NCBI RefSeq assembly: GCF_963675585.1
Contig: NZ_OY776414.1
Span: forward strand, 4,071,001-4,135,000
Length of the DNA stretch: 64,000 nucleotides
DNA from: an uncultured Draconibacterium sp.
Lineage (GTDB): Bacteria > Bacteroidota > Bacteroidia > Bacteroidales > Prolixibacteraceae
Reading direction: 5' to 3'
The notes below the pieces were generated by a model. The model ran no database searches. It was not told the origin of the DNA and saw only the letters and a list, made by a program, of their open reading frames with translations. Position numbers and translations under genes: made by a program. The first letter of the stretch is position 1. Every line of letters starts with the position of its first letter. Shown here piece after piece: positions 8,863 to 18,013 of the stretch.

Positions 8863-10398
8863 ATGGCACAAGAAGATATTTTCAAGAAACTGGTTGCACA
8901 TTGCAAAGAATATGGTTTTGTTTTTCAATCGAGCGAGATTTACGACGGGCTGGGAGCAGTGTACGACTATGGTCAAATGGGTGTTGAACTCAAAAACAAC
9001 ATAAAAAAATACTGGTGGGATAGCATGGTTCTTCTTCACGAAAATGTAGTTGGACTGGATTCAGCAATTTTTATGCACCCAACCATTTGGAAAGCTTCGG
9101 GCCACGTTGATGCTTTTAACGATCCGTTAATCGACAACAAAGACTCTAAAAAACGATACAGGGCCGATGTACTTATTGAAGAGCAGCTGGCTAAATTCGA
9201 GGAAAAAATGAACAAGGAAGTGGCCAAAGCTCAAAAACGTTTTGGCGATGCTTTCGACGAACAACAATTCAGAGACACAAATCCTCGTGTTTTGGCCAAC
9301 AAACAAAAATACGACGAGTTACATGCCCGCTTTGCCAAGGCATTAAACGACAACGATCTTGAAGAATTAAAACAAATAATAATCGATCAGGAAATTGTTT
9401 GCCCCATTTCGGGCTCGCGCAACTGGACCGATGTACGCCAGTTTAACCTGATGTTTTCAACCGAAATGGGATCGACTGCCGATGGTGCTTCTAAGATTTT
9501 CCTTCGTCCGGAAACTGCACAAGGTATTTTTGTAAACTACCTGAACGTGCAAAAAACCGGTCGTATGAAAATTCCTTTTGGAATTGCCCAGATTGGTAAA
9601 GCCTTTCGTAACGAAATTGTAGCACGCCAGTTTATTTTCCGCATGCGCGAATTTGAGCAAATGGAAATGCAGTTTTTTGTTCGTCCCGGCACCGAATTAG
9701 ACTGGTTCGACAAATGGAGAAACACCCGTATTGCCTGGCACCGTGCACTTGGTTTTGGCGACGACAATTACCGTTTCCACGAGCACGAAAAATTAGCACA
9801 CTACGCCAACGCTGCCGTTGATGTGGAATACAAATTCCCATTTGGTTTTAAAGAAGTGGAAGGAATTCACTCGCGTACCAATTTCGACCTTTCGCAACAC
9901 GAAGAATACTCAGGCAAAAAAATCCGTTACTTCGATCCGGAGTTAAACGAATCGTACGTGCCTTATGTAGTTGAAACTTCGATCGGCGTAGACCGTATGT
10001 TTTTACAAGTGATTTCGGCCTCGTATTGCGAGGAACAACTTGAAAAAGATACACGTGTTGTCTTGAAAATACCTGCACCTCTGGCTCCAATAAAACTGGC
10101 TGTTCTTCCATTGGTTAAAAAGGATGGATTACCTGAAAAAGCCCGTGAAATTATCGATAGTCTGAAATTTGATTTCAACTGCCAGTACGACGAAAAAGAT
10201 TCGATTGGTAAACGCTACCGCCGTCAGGATGCCATTGGTACTCCTTTCTGTGTAACTGTCGATCACCAAAGTGCCGAAGACAATACAGTAACCATTCGTT
10301 ACCGCGATACCATGAAACAGGAACGTGTGGCAATTTCGGAACTGGGAGATATTATTGGAAAACAGGTGAATTATAAAGGATTGTTTGCAAAATTGTAA
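8863..10398 (+). CDS. glyS: Glycine--tRNA ligase (homodimeric class II)
   Basis: This 511-residue enzyme charges tRNA-Gly with glycine. It has the eukaryote/archaea-like homodimeric architecture: an N-terminal motif-1 region with VYDYGQMGVELKNNI and ASGHVDAF; motif 2 (FRPETAQGIFVNY, then GKAFRNEI); motif 3 with SIGVDRMFL; and a C-terminal anticodon-binding domain (about 410-511). Its 3' end is the upstream copy of a 110-bp direct repeat (10289-10398 and 11875-11984), and the AlbA_2 gene begins in the same frame 63 bp after the stop codon. The coding sequence itself is intact. Confidence 0.97.
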   Translation: MAQEDIFKKLVAHCKEYGFVFQSSEIYDGLGAVYDYGQMGVELKNNIKKYWWDSMVLLHENVVGLDSAIFMHPTIWKASGHVDAFNDPLIDNKDSKKRYRADVLIEEQLAKFEEKMNKEVAKAQKRFGDAFDEQQFRDTNPRVLANKQKYDELHARFAKALNDNDLEELKQIIIDQEIVCPISGSRNWTDVRQFNLMFSTEMGSTADGASKIFLRPETAQGIFVNYLNVQKTGRMKIPFGIAQIGKAFRNEIVARQFIFRMREFEQMEMQFFVRPGTELDWFDKWRNTRIAWHRALGFGDDNYRFHEHEKLAHYANAAVDVEYKFPFGFKEVEGIHSRTNFDLSQHEEYSGKKIRYFDPELNESYVPYVVETSIGVDRMFLQVISASYCEEQLEKDTRVVLKIPAPLAPIKLAVLPLVKKDGLPEKAREIIDSLKFDFNCQYDEKDSIGKRYRRQDAIGTPFCVTVDHQSAEDNTVTIRYRDTMKQERVAISELGDIIGKQVNYKGLFAKL

Positions 10399-10461
10399 AA
10401 GCCTCTCTCAACCTCTCCAAAGGAGGGGAACCATAGGAAAAACATTACAGGGCAGTATAAA

Positions 10462-11847
10462 TTGCAGAAAGTGACAGGTGAGCAAATAATACATAGTATA
10501 AAACAAGGCGAAAGCGAAACTGTTGAATTTAAACAATCCTTCAGTAAAGCAGTTTTCGAAACTATTGTTGCTTTTTCCAACAATAAAGGAGGGAAACTAT
10601 TCATTGGAGTTGACAACAATGGAAATGTTATTGGAATAACTCCCACCGAAGAAACGATTCAAAAATGGCTTAACGAAATAAAACAAAATACAGAACCTTC
10701 CATTATTCCGGACGTAGAGATTGTTAGCATCAACAACAAGAAAGTTCTAATTGTATCGGTTAATGAATTCCCAGTAAAACCGGTTTCCTATAAAGACCGG
10801 TATTTTATTCGTAAAGTTAATTCCAACCATAAACTTTCTGCTGATGAAATTGCAGAACTAAGGTTTGTTAGTTTGAATTATTCCTTTGATGCTTTTGAAG
10901 TAGAAACAACCTTTGATGAACTGGATCAAAATGCCATTCATACTTTTCAAAAGAAAATTGAAAATAGTGGCAGATACAGATCCTCCGGTGATATCGAAAA
11001 CGACTTCAGAAAACTGGGATTTATAAAAAACGGCAACTTAACAAGAGCCTGCGAATTATTATTTGGCAATCACCATACAAACATTCATATGGGAAGATTC
11101 AAATCGCAAACAACAATTATTGACGATTTGATGATACGCAGCCCACTGATTATTGCGGTAGAAGAGGCGCTCGATTTTATAAAGAAAAACATCAGGCTTG
11201 GGTTTGAGTTTGGCAGCGACGGTTTGCAACGAACAGAACGCTGGCAATACCCCATTCCTGCTTTACGCGAATTGTTGCTAAATGCAATAGTACACCGCGA
11301 TTATTCGAACCCAACGGATGTGATTGTGAAAATTTTTGATGATAGTATCGAAATCACGAATCCGGGGAAATTGATGGGCGGATTAAAAGTAGAAGATTTA
11401 TATTCCGATAATTATATTTCCAGACATAGAAATAAATTAACAACCGAAGCCTTTTATTTAACAGGCGATATTGAAAAATACGGTACAGGTTTTAAACGAT
11501 TAAGAGAATGGTTTTCGGCCTATTCCGATTTAATTTTTAAAGTGGTAGATTTGAATGGTTTTATGCAGGTAAAACTATCATTTAAATCCAATGTCCCTAT
11601 AAATGACCCTGTAAATGACCCCGTAAATGACCCTGTAAATGACCCTGTAAATAAACGCCAAAAACGCATAGTAAAGCTAATTACTGAAAATAAACACATC
11701 ACCAGAGAAATATTGGCTGAAGAATGCAATATTAGTGTAGAAACGATTAAAAGAGATATTAGAAAGTTAAGAAAGTTAAATATTATCAAACGAATTGGAA
11801 GCTCCAAATCAGGACATTGGGAAATCATAAAAAACGAAACAAAATGA
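10462..11847 (+). CDS. AlbA_2/ATPase-like domain protein with C-terminal winged helix
   Basis: This 461-residue protein has an N-terminal Schlafen-type AlbA_2 domain (about 10-130: ESETVEFKQSF, NKGGKLFIGVDNNG). A GHKL-ATPase-like region (about 250-345) contains PIPALRELLLNAIVHRDYS and ITNPGKLMGGL. Four NDPV repeats follow (12-bp units), and then a DeoR-like helix-turn-helix (REILAEECNISVETIKRDIRKL). The family is usually annotated as a putative transcriptional regulator; some members sit in defence or mobile contexts. No ATG lies near the start: TTG at 10462 or GTG at 10471 are the options. It lies between two copies of the glyS 3' end, so it appears to have been inserted. Confidence 0.85.
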   Translation: MQKVTGEQIIHSIKQGESETVEFKQSFSKAVFETIVAFSNNKGGKLFIGVDNNGNVIGITPTEETIQKWLNEIKQNTEPSIIPDVEIVSINNKKVLIVSVNEFPVKPVSYKDRYFIRKVNSNHKLSADEIAELRFVSLNYSFDAFEVETTFDELDQNAIHTFQKKIENSGRYRSSGDIENDFRKLGFIKNGNLTRACELLFGNHHTNIHMGRFKSQTTIIDDLMIRSPLIIAVEEALDFIKKNIRLGFEFGSDGLQRTERWQYPIPALRELLLNAIVHRDYSNPTDVIVKIFDDSIEITNPGKLMGGLKVEDLYSDNYISRHRNKLTTEAFYLTGDIEKYGTGFKRLREWFSAYSDLIFKVVDLNGFMQVKLSFKSNVPINDPVNDPVNDPVNDPVNKRQKRIVKLITENKHITREILAEECNISVETIKRDIRKLRKLNIIKRIGSSKSGHWEIIKNETK

Positions 11848-11874
11848 CCAAGGGAAAGCCGGGAAAAAGAAAAA

Positions 11875-11984
11875 TAACCATTCGTTACCGCGATACCATG
11901 AAACAGGAACGTGTGGCGATATCTGAATTGGGAAGTATTATTGGCGGACAGGTAAATTATAAAGGATTGTTTGCAAAATTGTAA
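11875..11984 (+). pseudogene. Second copy of the glyS 3' end (36 codons)
   Basis: This 110-bp segment repeats 10289-10398, the end of glyS including the stop codon. Over the aligned 108 bp there are 10 mismatches. Six are synonymous, and the other four change only two residues (ELGDIIGK versus ELGSIIGG). That pattern indicates divergence while coding, not decay after a local duplication. It has no start codon or upstream body. The inverted repeat that follows could be the original glyS terminator. Confidence 0.9.
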
Positions 11985-12006
11985 GAACAATCGTAAGAAA
12001 CGAGCA

Positions 12007-12052
12007 TGAATTTTTATTCTTCAAATTACATCTTTGGAAGAATAAAAATTCA
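12007..12052. terminator. Perfect 16-bp inverted repeat, probable terminator
   Basis: TGAATTTTTATTCTTC (12007-12022) pairs perfectly with 12037-12052 around a 14-nt loop. It lies just after the displaced glyS tail. The T-rich arm makes it terminator-like, although no long T run follows. Confidence 0.5.
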
Positions 12053-12096
12053 GAGCGAGTTACATGGAATATCACTAAACTACTAATTTTAATGAG

Positions 12097-13101
12097 ATGA
12101 AATATTCAATAATAGTTCCTGTTTACAATCGTACAAACGAGGTTGCAGAACTATTACAATCAGCTGAGCAGCTAAATTTCAACAGAGATAATTTTGAAAT
12201 TCTTTTTTTGGATGATGGCTCCTCTGATGAGTTAGGAAAGTTTATTCATTCTTACAGATCTGAATCGAATCTGGCAATCCGATATATTTACCAGGAAAAC
12301 ACAGGACCTGCCGAAGCACGTAACAATGGAATGGCAAATTCGTCGGGCGACTATTTTCTGTTTTTAGATTCCGATTGTTTGTTGCCCCCACAATGGTTAA
12401 ACAAAATTGACGGTGCTTTGGCTGAGCATCATTATGATGCTTTTGGAGGCCCCGACACTTTTCACGAATCGTTTAGCCCGGTTTTAAAAGCGGTAAATTA
12501 TTCCATGACTTCATTTATTGGAACCGGTGGTATACGTGGTAACAAAAACAGTTTTGAACGGTTTTATCCACGAAGCTTCAACATGGGTATTTCAAAAAAG
12601 ATATTTGAAAATATTGGTGGAATGCGATTACGGTATTATGGCGAGGACACCGATTTTTCGGCTCGTATTTACGAAGCAGGCTATAAAGTTGGTCTAATTC
12701 CGGAAGCCTTTGTTTACCATAAGCGCAGAACCAGTTTACCTCGCTTCTTTAAACAGATTACACGGATTGGTATGTCGAGAATAGTAATCGGGAAATTGCA
12801 TAAACACATGTTAAAACCTGTTCACTTATTACCGGCTTTTCTAATTCTAGGGCTTGTTGCACTACTGCTATTAACATTATTGCTTCCAGCCGTTTTTGCA
12901 CCACTTTGGTACCTGGTGGCACTAGGGTTTGTGCTTATTTGTTTGCTGGCTTTTGTACAATCATTTCAGATGTACAAAAGGATAAAAGTGAGTTTGCTTT
13001 CAATAATGGCTTTAAACATACAGGTTTTTGGCTATGGCTATGGACTTTTAAAAGGAATCTGGAAATTTCATGTTCTAAAAGAAAATATTGAAAACAAATA
13101 A
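12097..13101 (+). CDS. Glycosyltransferase family 2, membrane-anchored
   Basis: This 334-residue protein has a GT-A fold: YSIIVPVYNR at the N-terminus, the DDGSSDE nucleotide-binding turn near 46, a DxD motif in LFLDSDC (about 89-95), and GEDTDFSARI further on as the acceptor-side acidic motif. Two hydrophobic segments near the C-terminus (about 245-290) suggest it is held at the cytoplasmic face of the inner membrane. It would transfer a nucleotide-activated sugar to a lipid-linked glycan or a protein/lipid acceptor. It is the first gene of the polysaccharide region and on the same strand as the YfhO gene. Confidence 0.85.
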   Translation: MKYSIIVPVYNRTNEVAELLQSAEQLNFNRDNFEILFLDDGSSDELGKFIHSYRSESNLAIRYIYQENTGPAEARNNGMANSSGDYFLFLDSDCLLPPQWLNKIDGALAEHHYDAFGGPDTFHESFSPVLKAVNYSMTSFIGTGGIRGNKNSFERFYPRSFNMGISKKIFENIGGMRLRYYGEDTDFSARIYEAGYKVGLIPEAFVYHKRRTSLPRFFKQITRIGMSRIVIGKLHKHMLKPVHLLPAFLILGLVALLLLTLLLPAVFAPLWYLVALGFVLICLLAFVQSFQMYKRIKVSLLSIMALNIQVFGYGYGLLKGIWKFHVLKENIENK

Positions 13102-13282
13102 AAACACGTTTGTAATGCTTGGCCACAAAATCAGTAGGCTGAAAAACCAATGATTTTATATCTTTACACCTCATCCAAAATAATACAATCAAGATGAAAC
13201 GAGCATTTACAAGTTCTAACACGAAATAGAATGGTTATTTGTAAGTTCCATATGATACCAAAAAACAAACAATTAGAATCGT

Positions 13283-15847
13283 ATGAAATCCTTATTAAAA
13301 CAAGCCTTACCTCATATTATAAGTATTCTGGCATTTGTAATCGTTTCTTCAGTCTATTTTCATCCTGCATGGGAAGGAAAATCGTTGCAAGGAGAAGACG
13401 TTGTTGGAAGCTATGGCTCAAACCGGGAGATCAAGGACTTTGCAAAATATGAAGAAGAAACAGTACTTTGGAATGGAGCCATATTTAGCGGAATGCCAAA
13501 TGTAATTTTCTCCGAATTCAAAGGAGCCACTGCACTTCAAAAACTATACAATTTCCCAAGAAGGATGGGATTTCCACATGAAATTTCTTCTCTGCTTTGG
13601 TATATGCTTGGTTTTTACATCCTTCTTGTTTCACTTGGCATTAAACCGCTTATCTCAGCTGGAGGTTCCATCGCCTTTTCGTTGTCATCCTACTACATTA
13701 TAATTATACTGGCCGGCCATTATATGAAAGTGGACACACTGGCTTTAATACCGCCTACACTGGCAGGAGTCTTTCTTTGTTTTAATCGAAAATATTTATG
13801 GGGATTTATACTAACTGCATTTTTCCTTGCTTTCCAGATCAATATGGCTCACATTCAAATGATTTATTATTTTATGATATCACTTATCATACTTGGTATC
13901 ATTGAATTCTATTTCCATTTAAAAAAGAAAGAACTAAAACAATTTGCCATTACTGTGGCTGTACTAGTTGGTGCCGCCCTCATGGGTATCGCGCCCAATT
14001 CAGCAAAGCTAATTACCTACTATAAATACAACGATTATTCGATACGGGGAAGCAGTGAACTTACCATTGGCAACGAAGGAGTAAAAACAGAAAAAGGCCT
14101 CGACAAAGACTATATCAATGCATGGAGCAGTGGAGTGGATGAAGCCATGATGGTGATTGTACCCAATGTAAAGGGAGGTTCAACAGGTGTAATAAAACAA
14201 GACCGCAATTTACTAAATAAAGTACCTCGTCAGTACCGTGAAACCATTGGCAACATGAATCAATACTGGGGAAATCAACCCTTTAGCGGAGGCCCCAATT
14301 ACCTGGGCATTGTATTTGTTTTTCTATTTATATTAGGCGCTTTTCTTATTCCAGGCCGGTTTAAACTTGCCGCGTTATTGCCTGTAATTCTATTCTTTTT
14401 ATTGTCGATGGGTGGAAACTTAACTTTTTTTACCGACCTATTCATCGATTATTTCCCGATGTACAATAAGTTTCGAACTCCTGTATCAATACTTGCTGTT
14501 GCAGCTATTTGGGTAGGATTATTAGCCATATTCTCACTTTATCAGATCTATATAAATCCATCTCTTTTGGAAAAAAAGAGTAGGGTTCCCGGGCTAAAAA
14601 AGGAACAACCTGTTTATTTGTTGGTATCAGCAGTATTTTTATTGTTCTTACTGATAAATATTGCCATGCCAAACCTCTTCAACAGTTATATAAGCGATAC
14701 AGAATACAATCAGTTTGCGTCTATTCGAAATCAGCAAAATGTAGGCAGCCAACTTGATACCATTGTTGCTGCCTTAGTTGATTTCCGTATTAGTGTGTTC
14801 CGGGCAGAACTATTACGAACACTCCTTTTTGTTGCAGGAATTACTGTTCTGCTATTTTTATATGCAAAAGGCAAGCTAAAACAAAATATTTTTGTTGCTG
14901 TAATTATTCTTCTTGCTGTAATCGATTTTTGGGGAACAAGTCGTCGTTATGTTCCGCTAAGCCAATTTCACAAAACGGGTAATGCGGTAAAACAAGCCTA
15001 CCTGTTAACTGATATCGACCGACAAATTTATCAACTGGAACAAAATGCCAATCCAGCCCTTCCCGGAAAAATTGAAGAGCTAAAAGCACAATTTAAGCCG
15101 GCAACAAAAGAAGAAGAAGAACATCTGATTACATACGCCACAAACAAGTACAATCACTACCGTGTATTTAATCTTACCCAATCGCCATTTCAGGAAAATA
15201 TTACAACTAATGCGCACAGCTCAATAGGGGGTTATCACGCCGTAAAATTGCGACGTTACCAGGACATGATTGAACACCATCTTACAAAAATGGATATGCC
15301 CGTGTTAAATATGCTCGATACAAAATATTTTATCACACAAAACGGATTACAACGCAATCCGGGAGCAATGGGAGCTGCCTGGTTTGTCGACTCAGTGAAA
15401 TGGGTAGATAATGCCAACGATGAAATTCTGGCGCTGAATGACATTGATGTAACTAAAACCGCAGTAATAAGAGATGAGAATAAAGACAAAATTACACTGA
15501 ATGGATCAGGAAAAGCAGAAATTGAACTGACTGAATATTCTCCGGATTATCTGGTGTACAACACTAAAACATCAGCAGATAGATTAGCCGTTTTTTCTGA
15601 AGTATATTTCCCCGACTGGGAAGTTTATGTTGATGGCAAAAAATCTGAATTATTTACTGCGAATTACATTCTGCGAAGTATGATGATTCCTGTTGGCGAA
15701 CATAAAATTGAGTTTAAATTCAATCCTGAATATTATTACAGATCGAATAGTTTTGCCCAGCTAGCTTACTACCTGTTACTTTTCGTACTGGTTGGAGCCA
15801 TTGCTTTTGAGATCTACAAGAACAGAAATAAATTAAAAGAGTTGTAA
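13283..15847 (+). CDS. YfhO-family polytopic membrane protein (GT-C-like)
   Basis: This 854-residue protein has an N-terminal helix (about 8-27) and an early acidic loop (LQGEDVVGSYGSNREIKDF) typical of GT-C/YfhO proteins. A dozen or so transmembrane helices extend to about residue 560. A soluble C-terminal domain follows (about 570-820), and a last helix precedes the end. In Gram-positive relatives YfhO modifies lipoteichoic acid with sugars from a polyprenyl donor; in Bacteroidota the substrate is unknown. Co-orientation with the upstream GT2 gene suggests a shared glycan-modification role (inference). Confidence 0.82.
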   Translation: MKSLLKQALPHIISILAFVIVSSVYFHPAWEGKSLQGEDVVGSYGSNREIKDFAKYEEETVLWNGAIFSGMPNVIFSEFKGATALQKLYNFPRRMGFPHEISSLLWYMLGFYILLVSLGIKPLISAGGSIAFSLSSYYIIIILAGHYMKVDTLALIPPTLAGVFLCFNRKYLWGFILTAFFLAFQINMAHIQMIYYFMISLIILGIIEFYFHLKKKELKQFAITVAVLVGAALMGIAPNSAKLITYYKYNDYSIRGSSELTIGNEGVKTEKGLDKDYINAWSSGVDEAMMVIVPNVKGGSTGVIKQDRNLLNKVPRQYRETIGNMNQYWGNQPFSGGPNYLGIVFVFLFILGAFLIPGRFKLAALLPVILFFLLSMGGNLTFFTDLFIDYFPMYNKFRTPVSILAVAAIWVGLLAIFSLYQIYINPSLLEKKSRVPGLKKEQPVYLLVSAVFLLFLLINIAMPNLFNSYISDTEYNQFASIRNQQNVGSQLDTIVAALVDFRISVFRAELLRTLLFVAGITVLLFLYAKGKLKQNIFVAVIILLAVIDFWGTSRRYVPLSQFHKTGNAVKQAYLLTDIDRQIYQLEQNANPALPGKIEELKAQFKPATKEEEEHLITYATNKYNHYRVFNLTQSPFQENITTNAHSSIGGYHAVKLRRYQDMIEHHLTKMDMPVLNMLDTKYFITQNGLQRNPGAMGAAWFVDSVKWVDNANDEILALNDIDVTKTAVIRDENKDKITLNGSGKAEIELTEYSPDYLVYNTKTSADRLAVFSEVYFPDWEVYVDGKKSELFTANYILRSMMIPVGEHKIEFKFNPEYYYRSNSFAQLAYYLLLFVLVGAIAFEIYKNRNKLKEL

Positions 15848-15876
15848 GCAAATAAGAAATAAACTACTTGATAGAT

Positions 15877-15920
15877 AAAAGCTACTGAAAACGCTCTATG
15901 CGATATTTTCAGTAGCTTTT
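15877..15920. terminator. Bidirectional terminator between convergent genes
   Basis: A 15-bp perfect stem AAAAGCTACTGAAAA (15877-15891) pairs with 15906-15920. There is A on one side and T (CTTTTTT) on the other, so it can stop both the YfhO transcript and the minus-strand cluster; the stop codon of the minus gene lies at its edge. Confidence 0.88.
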
Positions 15921-15925
15921 CTTTT

Positions 15926-16699
15926 TTAAAGGTAATTTTTACGAAACTGATTTTTCAATCCCAGTTTAATCATCAATTCATTTACAATAAACACGATATG
16001 TTTCCAAACGGTTAACGTTAAACCAAAATACTGTTTCATAATCGAAAAACGTTCTTTCAGACTTTCACCGTGCCGTTGTTTAGAAGCTCCTCCTTCTAAA
16101 AAGCGCGATATAATTGTACCCGTAAAAACAATCTGATCCGATTTTTTCAGGCACTTTAATACCCACTCAACATCCGACGATAATGTATAATCCATATTGT
16201 ATTCCGGTGCCAATTCTCGTTTAACTAAAATTGATTGATGACAAACAACCATCCCGTTTCTGAAATGTCTCCAGTTTAAATTATGCGGTAATCTCTTGGG
16301 ACGTAATCCCAGTTCATTTCCCTTGTCATCAACACTTAATGTTTCGCCATAAAACACATCAGCAGTTGGATATTTAATAAAAGGAACTTGTTGAAGCGTA
16401 TTTCTATCATACAAAATATCGCCGGCATTTAAAAATAAGACATACACACCGGTGGACATTTTTAGCCCTTTGTTCATGGCATCGTAAATTCCTTTATCAG
16501 GTTCACTCACCCATTTACTAAGGTCTTTTTCGTATTTTTTAATTACGTCGAGCGAACCGTCTGTTGAACCTCCGTCAACAATAATGTATTCAATGTCTTT
16601 AAACGTTTGCTCAACAACAGACCTAATTGTTTTATCCAGATCTTTTGTGCAGTTGTAGGCTATTGTGATTATCGATAGTTTATTCGACTTTCCGTTCAT
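15926..16699 (-). CDS. Glycosyltransferase family 2
   Basis: This 257-residue GT-A enzyme has KLSIITIAYNCTKDL at the start, the IVDGGSTDGS turn (about 38-47) and YDAMNKG, a strong signature of the WcaA/WbbD-like subgroup. FLNAGDIL takes the place of the usual DxD. It overlaps the preceding GT4 gene by 20 bp and is the last gene of the minus-strand block, ending at the bidirectional terminator. The sugar donor cannot be predicted from sequence. Confidence 0.87.
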   Translation of the reverse strand: MNGKSNKLSIITIAYNCTKDLDKTIRSVVEQTFKDIEYIIVDGGSTDGSLDVIKKYEKDLSKWVSEPDKGIYDAMNKGLKMSTGVYVLFLNAGDILYDRNTLQQVPFIKYPTADVFYGETLSVDDKGNELGLRPKRLPHNLNWRHFRNGMVVCHQSILVKRELAPEYNMDYTLSSDVEWVLKCLKKSDQIVFTGTIISRFLEGGASKQRHGESLKERFSIMKQYFGLTLTVWKHIVFIVNELMIKLGLKNQFRKNYL

Positions 16700-17930
16700 C
16701 TAATATAGTTTGATAAAATTCAATATACTTTTGGGCAATAACTTCAATACTGTACTCCTGAAGTACTTTTATCCTTCCGGCTTTGCCAAGATAATTATCC
16801 TGATTGTTTTCCAACACCCATTTAATACCCATCTTTAAATCTTCGGCGTCGAATGATTTTGCTTTGTATCCATTTTTTCTATGGTCTACAATATCTTTGG
16901 GGCCAGTGGCATCAAAACAAACGACCGGAGTTTCACAGGCCATTGCTTCACCCAGTGTTTTTCCAAAAGGCTCCATAATACTTGGGGCTACAAACACATC
17001 GGCTGCACTATACAATAATCGCAAGGCAATATTATCATGTAAATAACCAAAATTAAGATATTCAAAGCCTAAATCTTTTATTGTCTCATCATCTAGTTTA
17101 CCAAAAAATGCCAATATATATTTTTCCCTTTCAAGCATTTTTAATGCTTCCAGGTATTTGTTAAATCCTTTGTAAGTTAACTGAACGCTTGTTGCTCCGC
17201 AAAGAATAATTTTTTTTGTTGTACTTATATTTAGAAGGTTTCTGGCTAAAAGTTTATCAATTGGAGCAAATTCACGGGTATCTATATTATTGGGAATAGT
17301 TATGGTATTCAAGTCTTTAAACAGCTCACTCTCGTTCGCTTTTTGTGTTATCCATTTACTAATTCCAACGGGTTTAATATTTGTATTGAAAATCTTTTTT
17401 TTCCTACGAAATACGATCGTAGATAAATCCAACGCCCGATGGCTACCAAGCTGTTTACAATTTCCGCAGGCATCTTTGTAGTTTTGACAATCCAGCGCTT
17501 CTGCAATATGACAACCACCTGTCATAGGCCACAAATCACGAATGGTCCACACAATAGGAACCGAAATTTTTTTGAAGTGTTTAATATTTACAAATCCACT
17601 ATTTATCCAATGCAAATGAACGATGTCTGCATTTTTAACAAGTTCGTTTTTGGCTAAATTCTCTCCAAAAAATCCTGTACTAAAAATATCTTTGTTTCGT
17701 TTCCGATAAAAGAGAGTCAGTAAATAGTCGAGATTTTCATGTACAACTTTTTTTAGCTTATCTTTTTTGGTTTTAGTAATGGTAATTACACTTGTATCTC
17801 CAAAAGTAATTTCACTATTGGTAAAAACTTTCGAATCAACACCCAGATTTATAAGTCCCCGATGCAACCAATAAGCTCCACGGGCTGCGCCACCATCTAA
17901 ATTTCCAGCTATTATGTGTACTATTTTCAT
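16680..17930 (-). CDS. Glycosyltransferase family 4 (GT-B)
   Basis: This 416-residue retaining glycosyltransferase opens with MKIVHIIAGNLDGGAARGAYWLH, a glycine-rich N-terminal loop as in GT4 enzymes. The C-terminal Rossmann domain contains EPFGKTLGEAMACETPVV (about 315-332), the ExFGxxxxEA motif that binds the nucleotide-sugar. A Cys-rich stretch (CHIAEALDCQNYKDACGNC, about 138-156) resembles the metal- or disulfide-type insert seen in some GT4 proteins of capsule loci. The next gene overlaps its end by 20 bp, indicating translational coupling. Confidence 0.88.
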   Translation of the reverse strand: MKIVHIIAGNLDGGAARGAYWLHRGLINLGVDSKVFTNSEITFGDTSVITITKTKKDKLKKVVHENLDYLLTLFYRKRNKDIFSTGFFGENLAKNELVKNADIVHLHWINSGFVNIKHFKKISVPIVWTIRDLWPMTGGCHIAEALDCQNYKDACGNCKQLGSHRALDLSTIVFRRKKKIFNTNIKPVGISKWITQKANESELFKDLNTITIPNNIDTREFAPIDKLLARNLLNISTTKKIILCGATSVQLTYKGFNKYLEALKMLEREKYILAFFGKLDDETIKDLGFEYLNFGYLHDNIALRLLYSAADVFVAPSIMEPFGKTLGEAMACETPVVCFDATGPKDIVDHRKNGYKAKSFDAEDLKMGIKWVLENNQDNYLGKAGRIKVLQEYSIEVIAQKYIEFYQTILDERKVE

Positions 17931-18013
17931 TCGTTTAACTCTTCAAACAACCAATACAAACCATCAAATTAAGATTGGTACCTTCTCTAAATTACACAAA
18001 GCACATCGATTAA

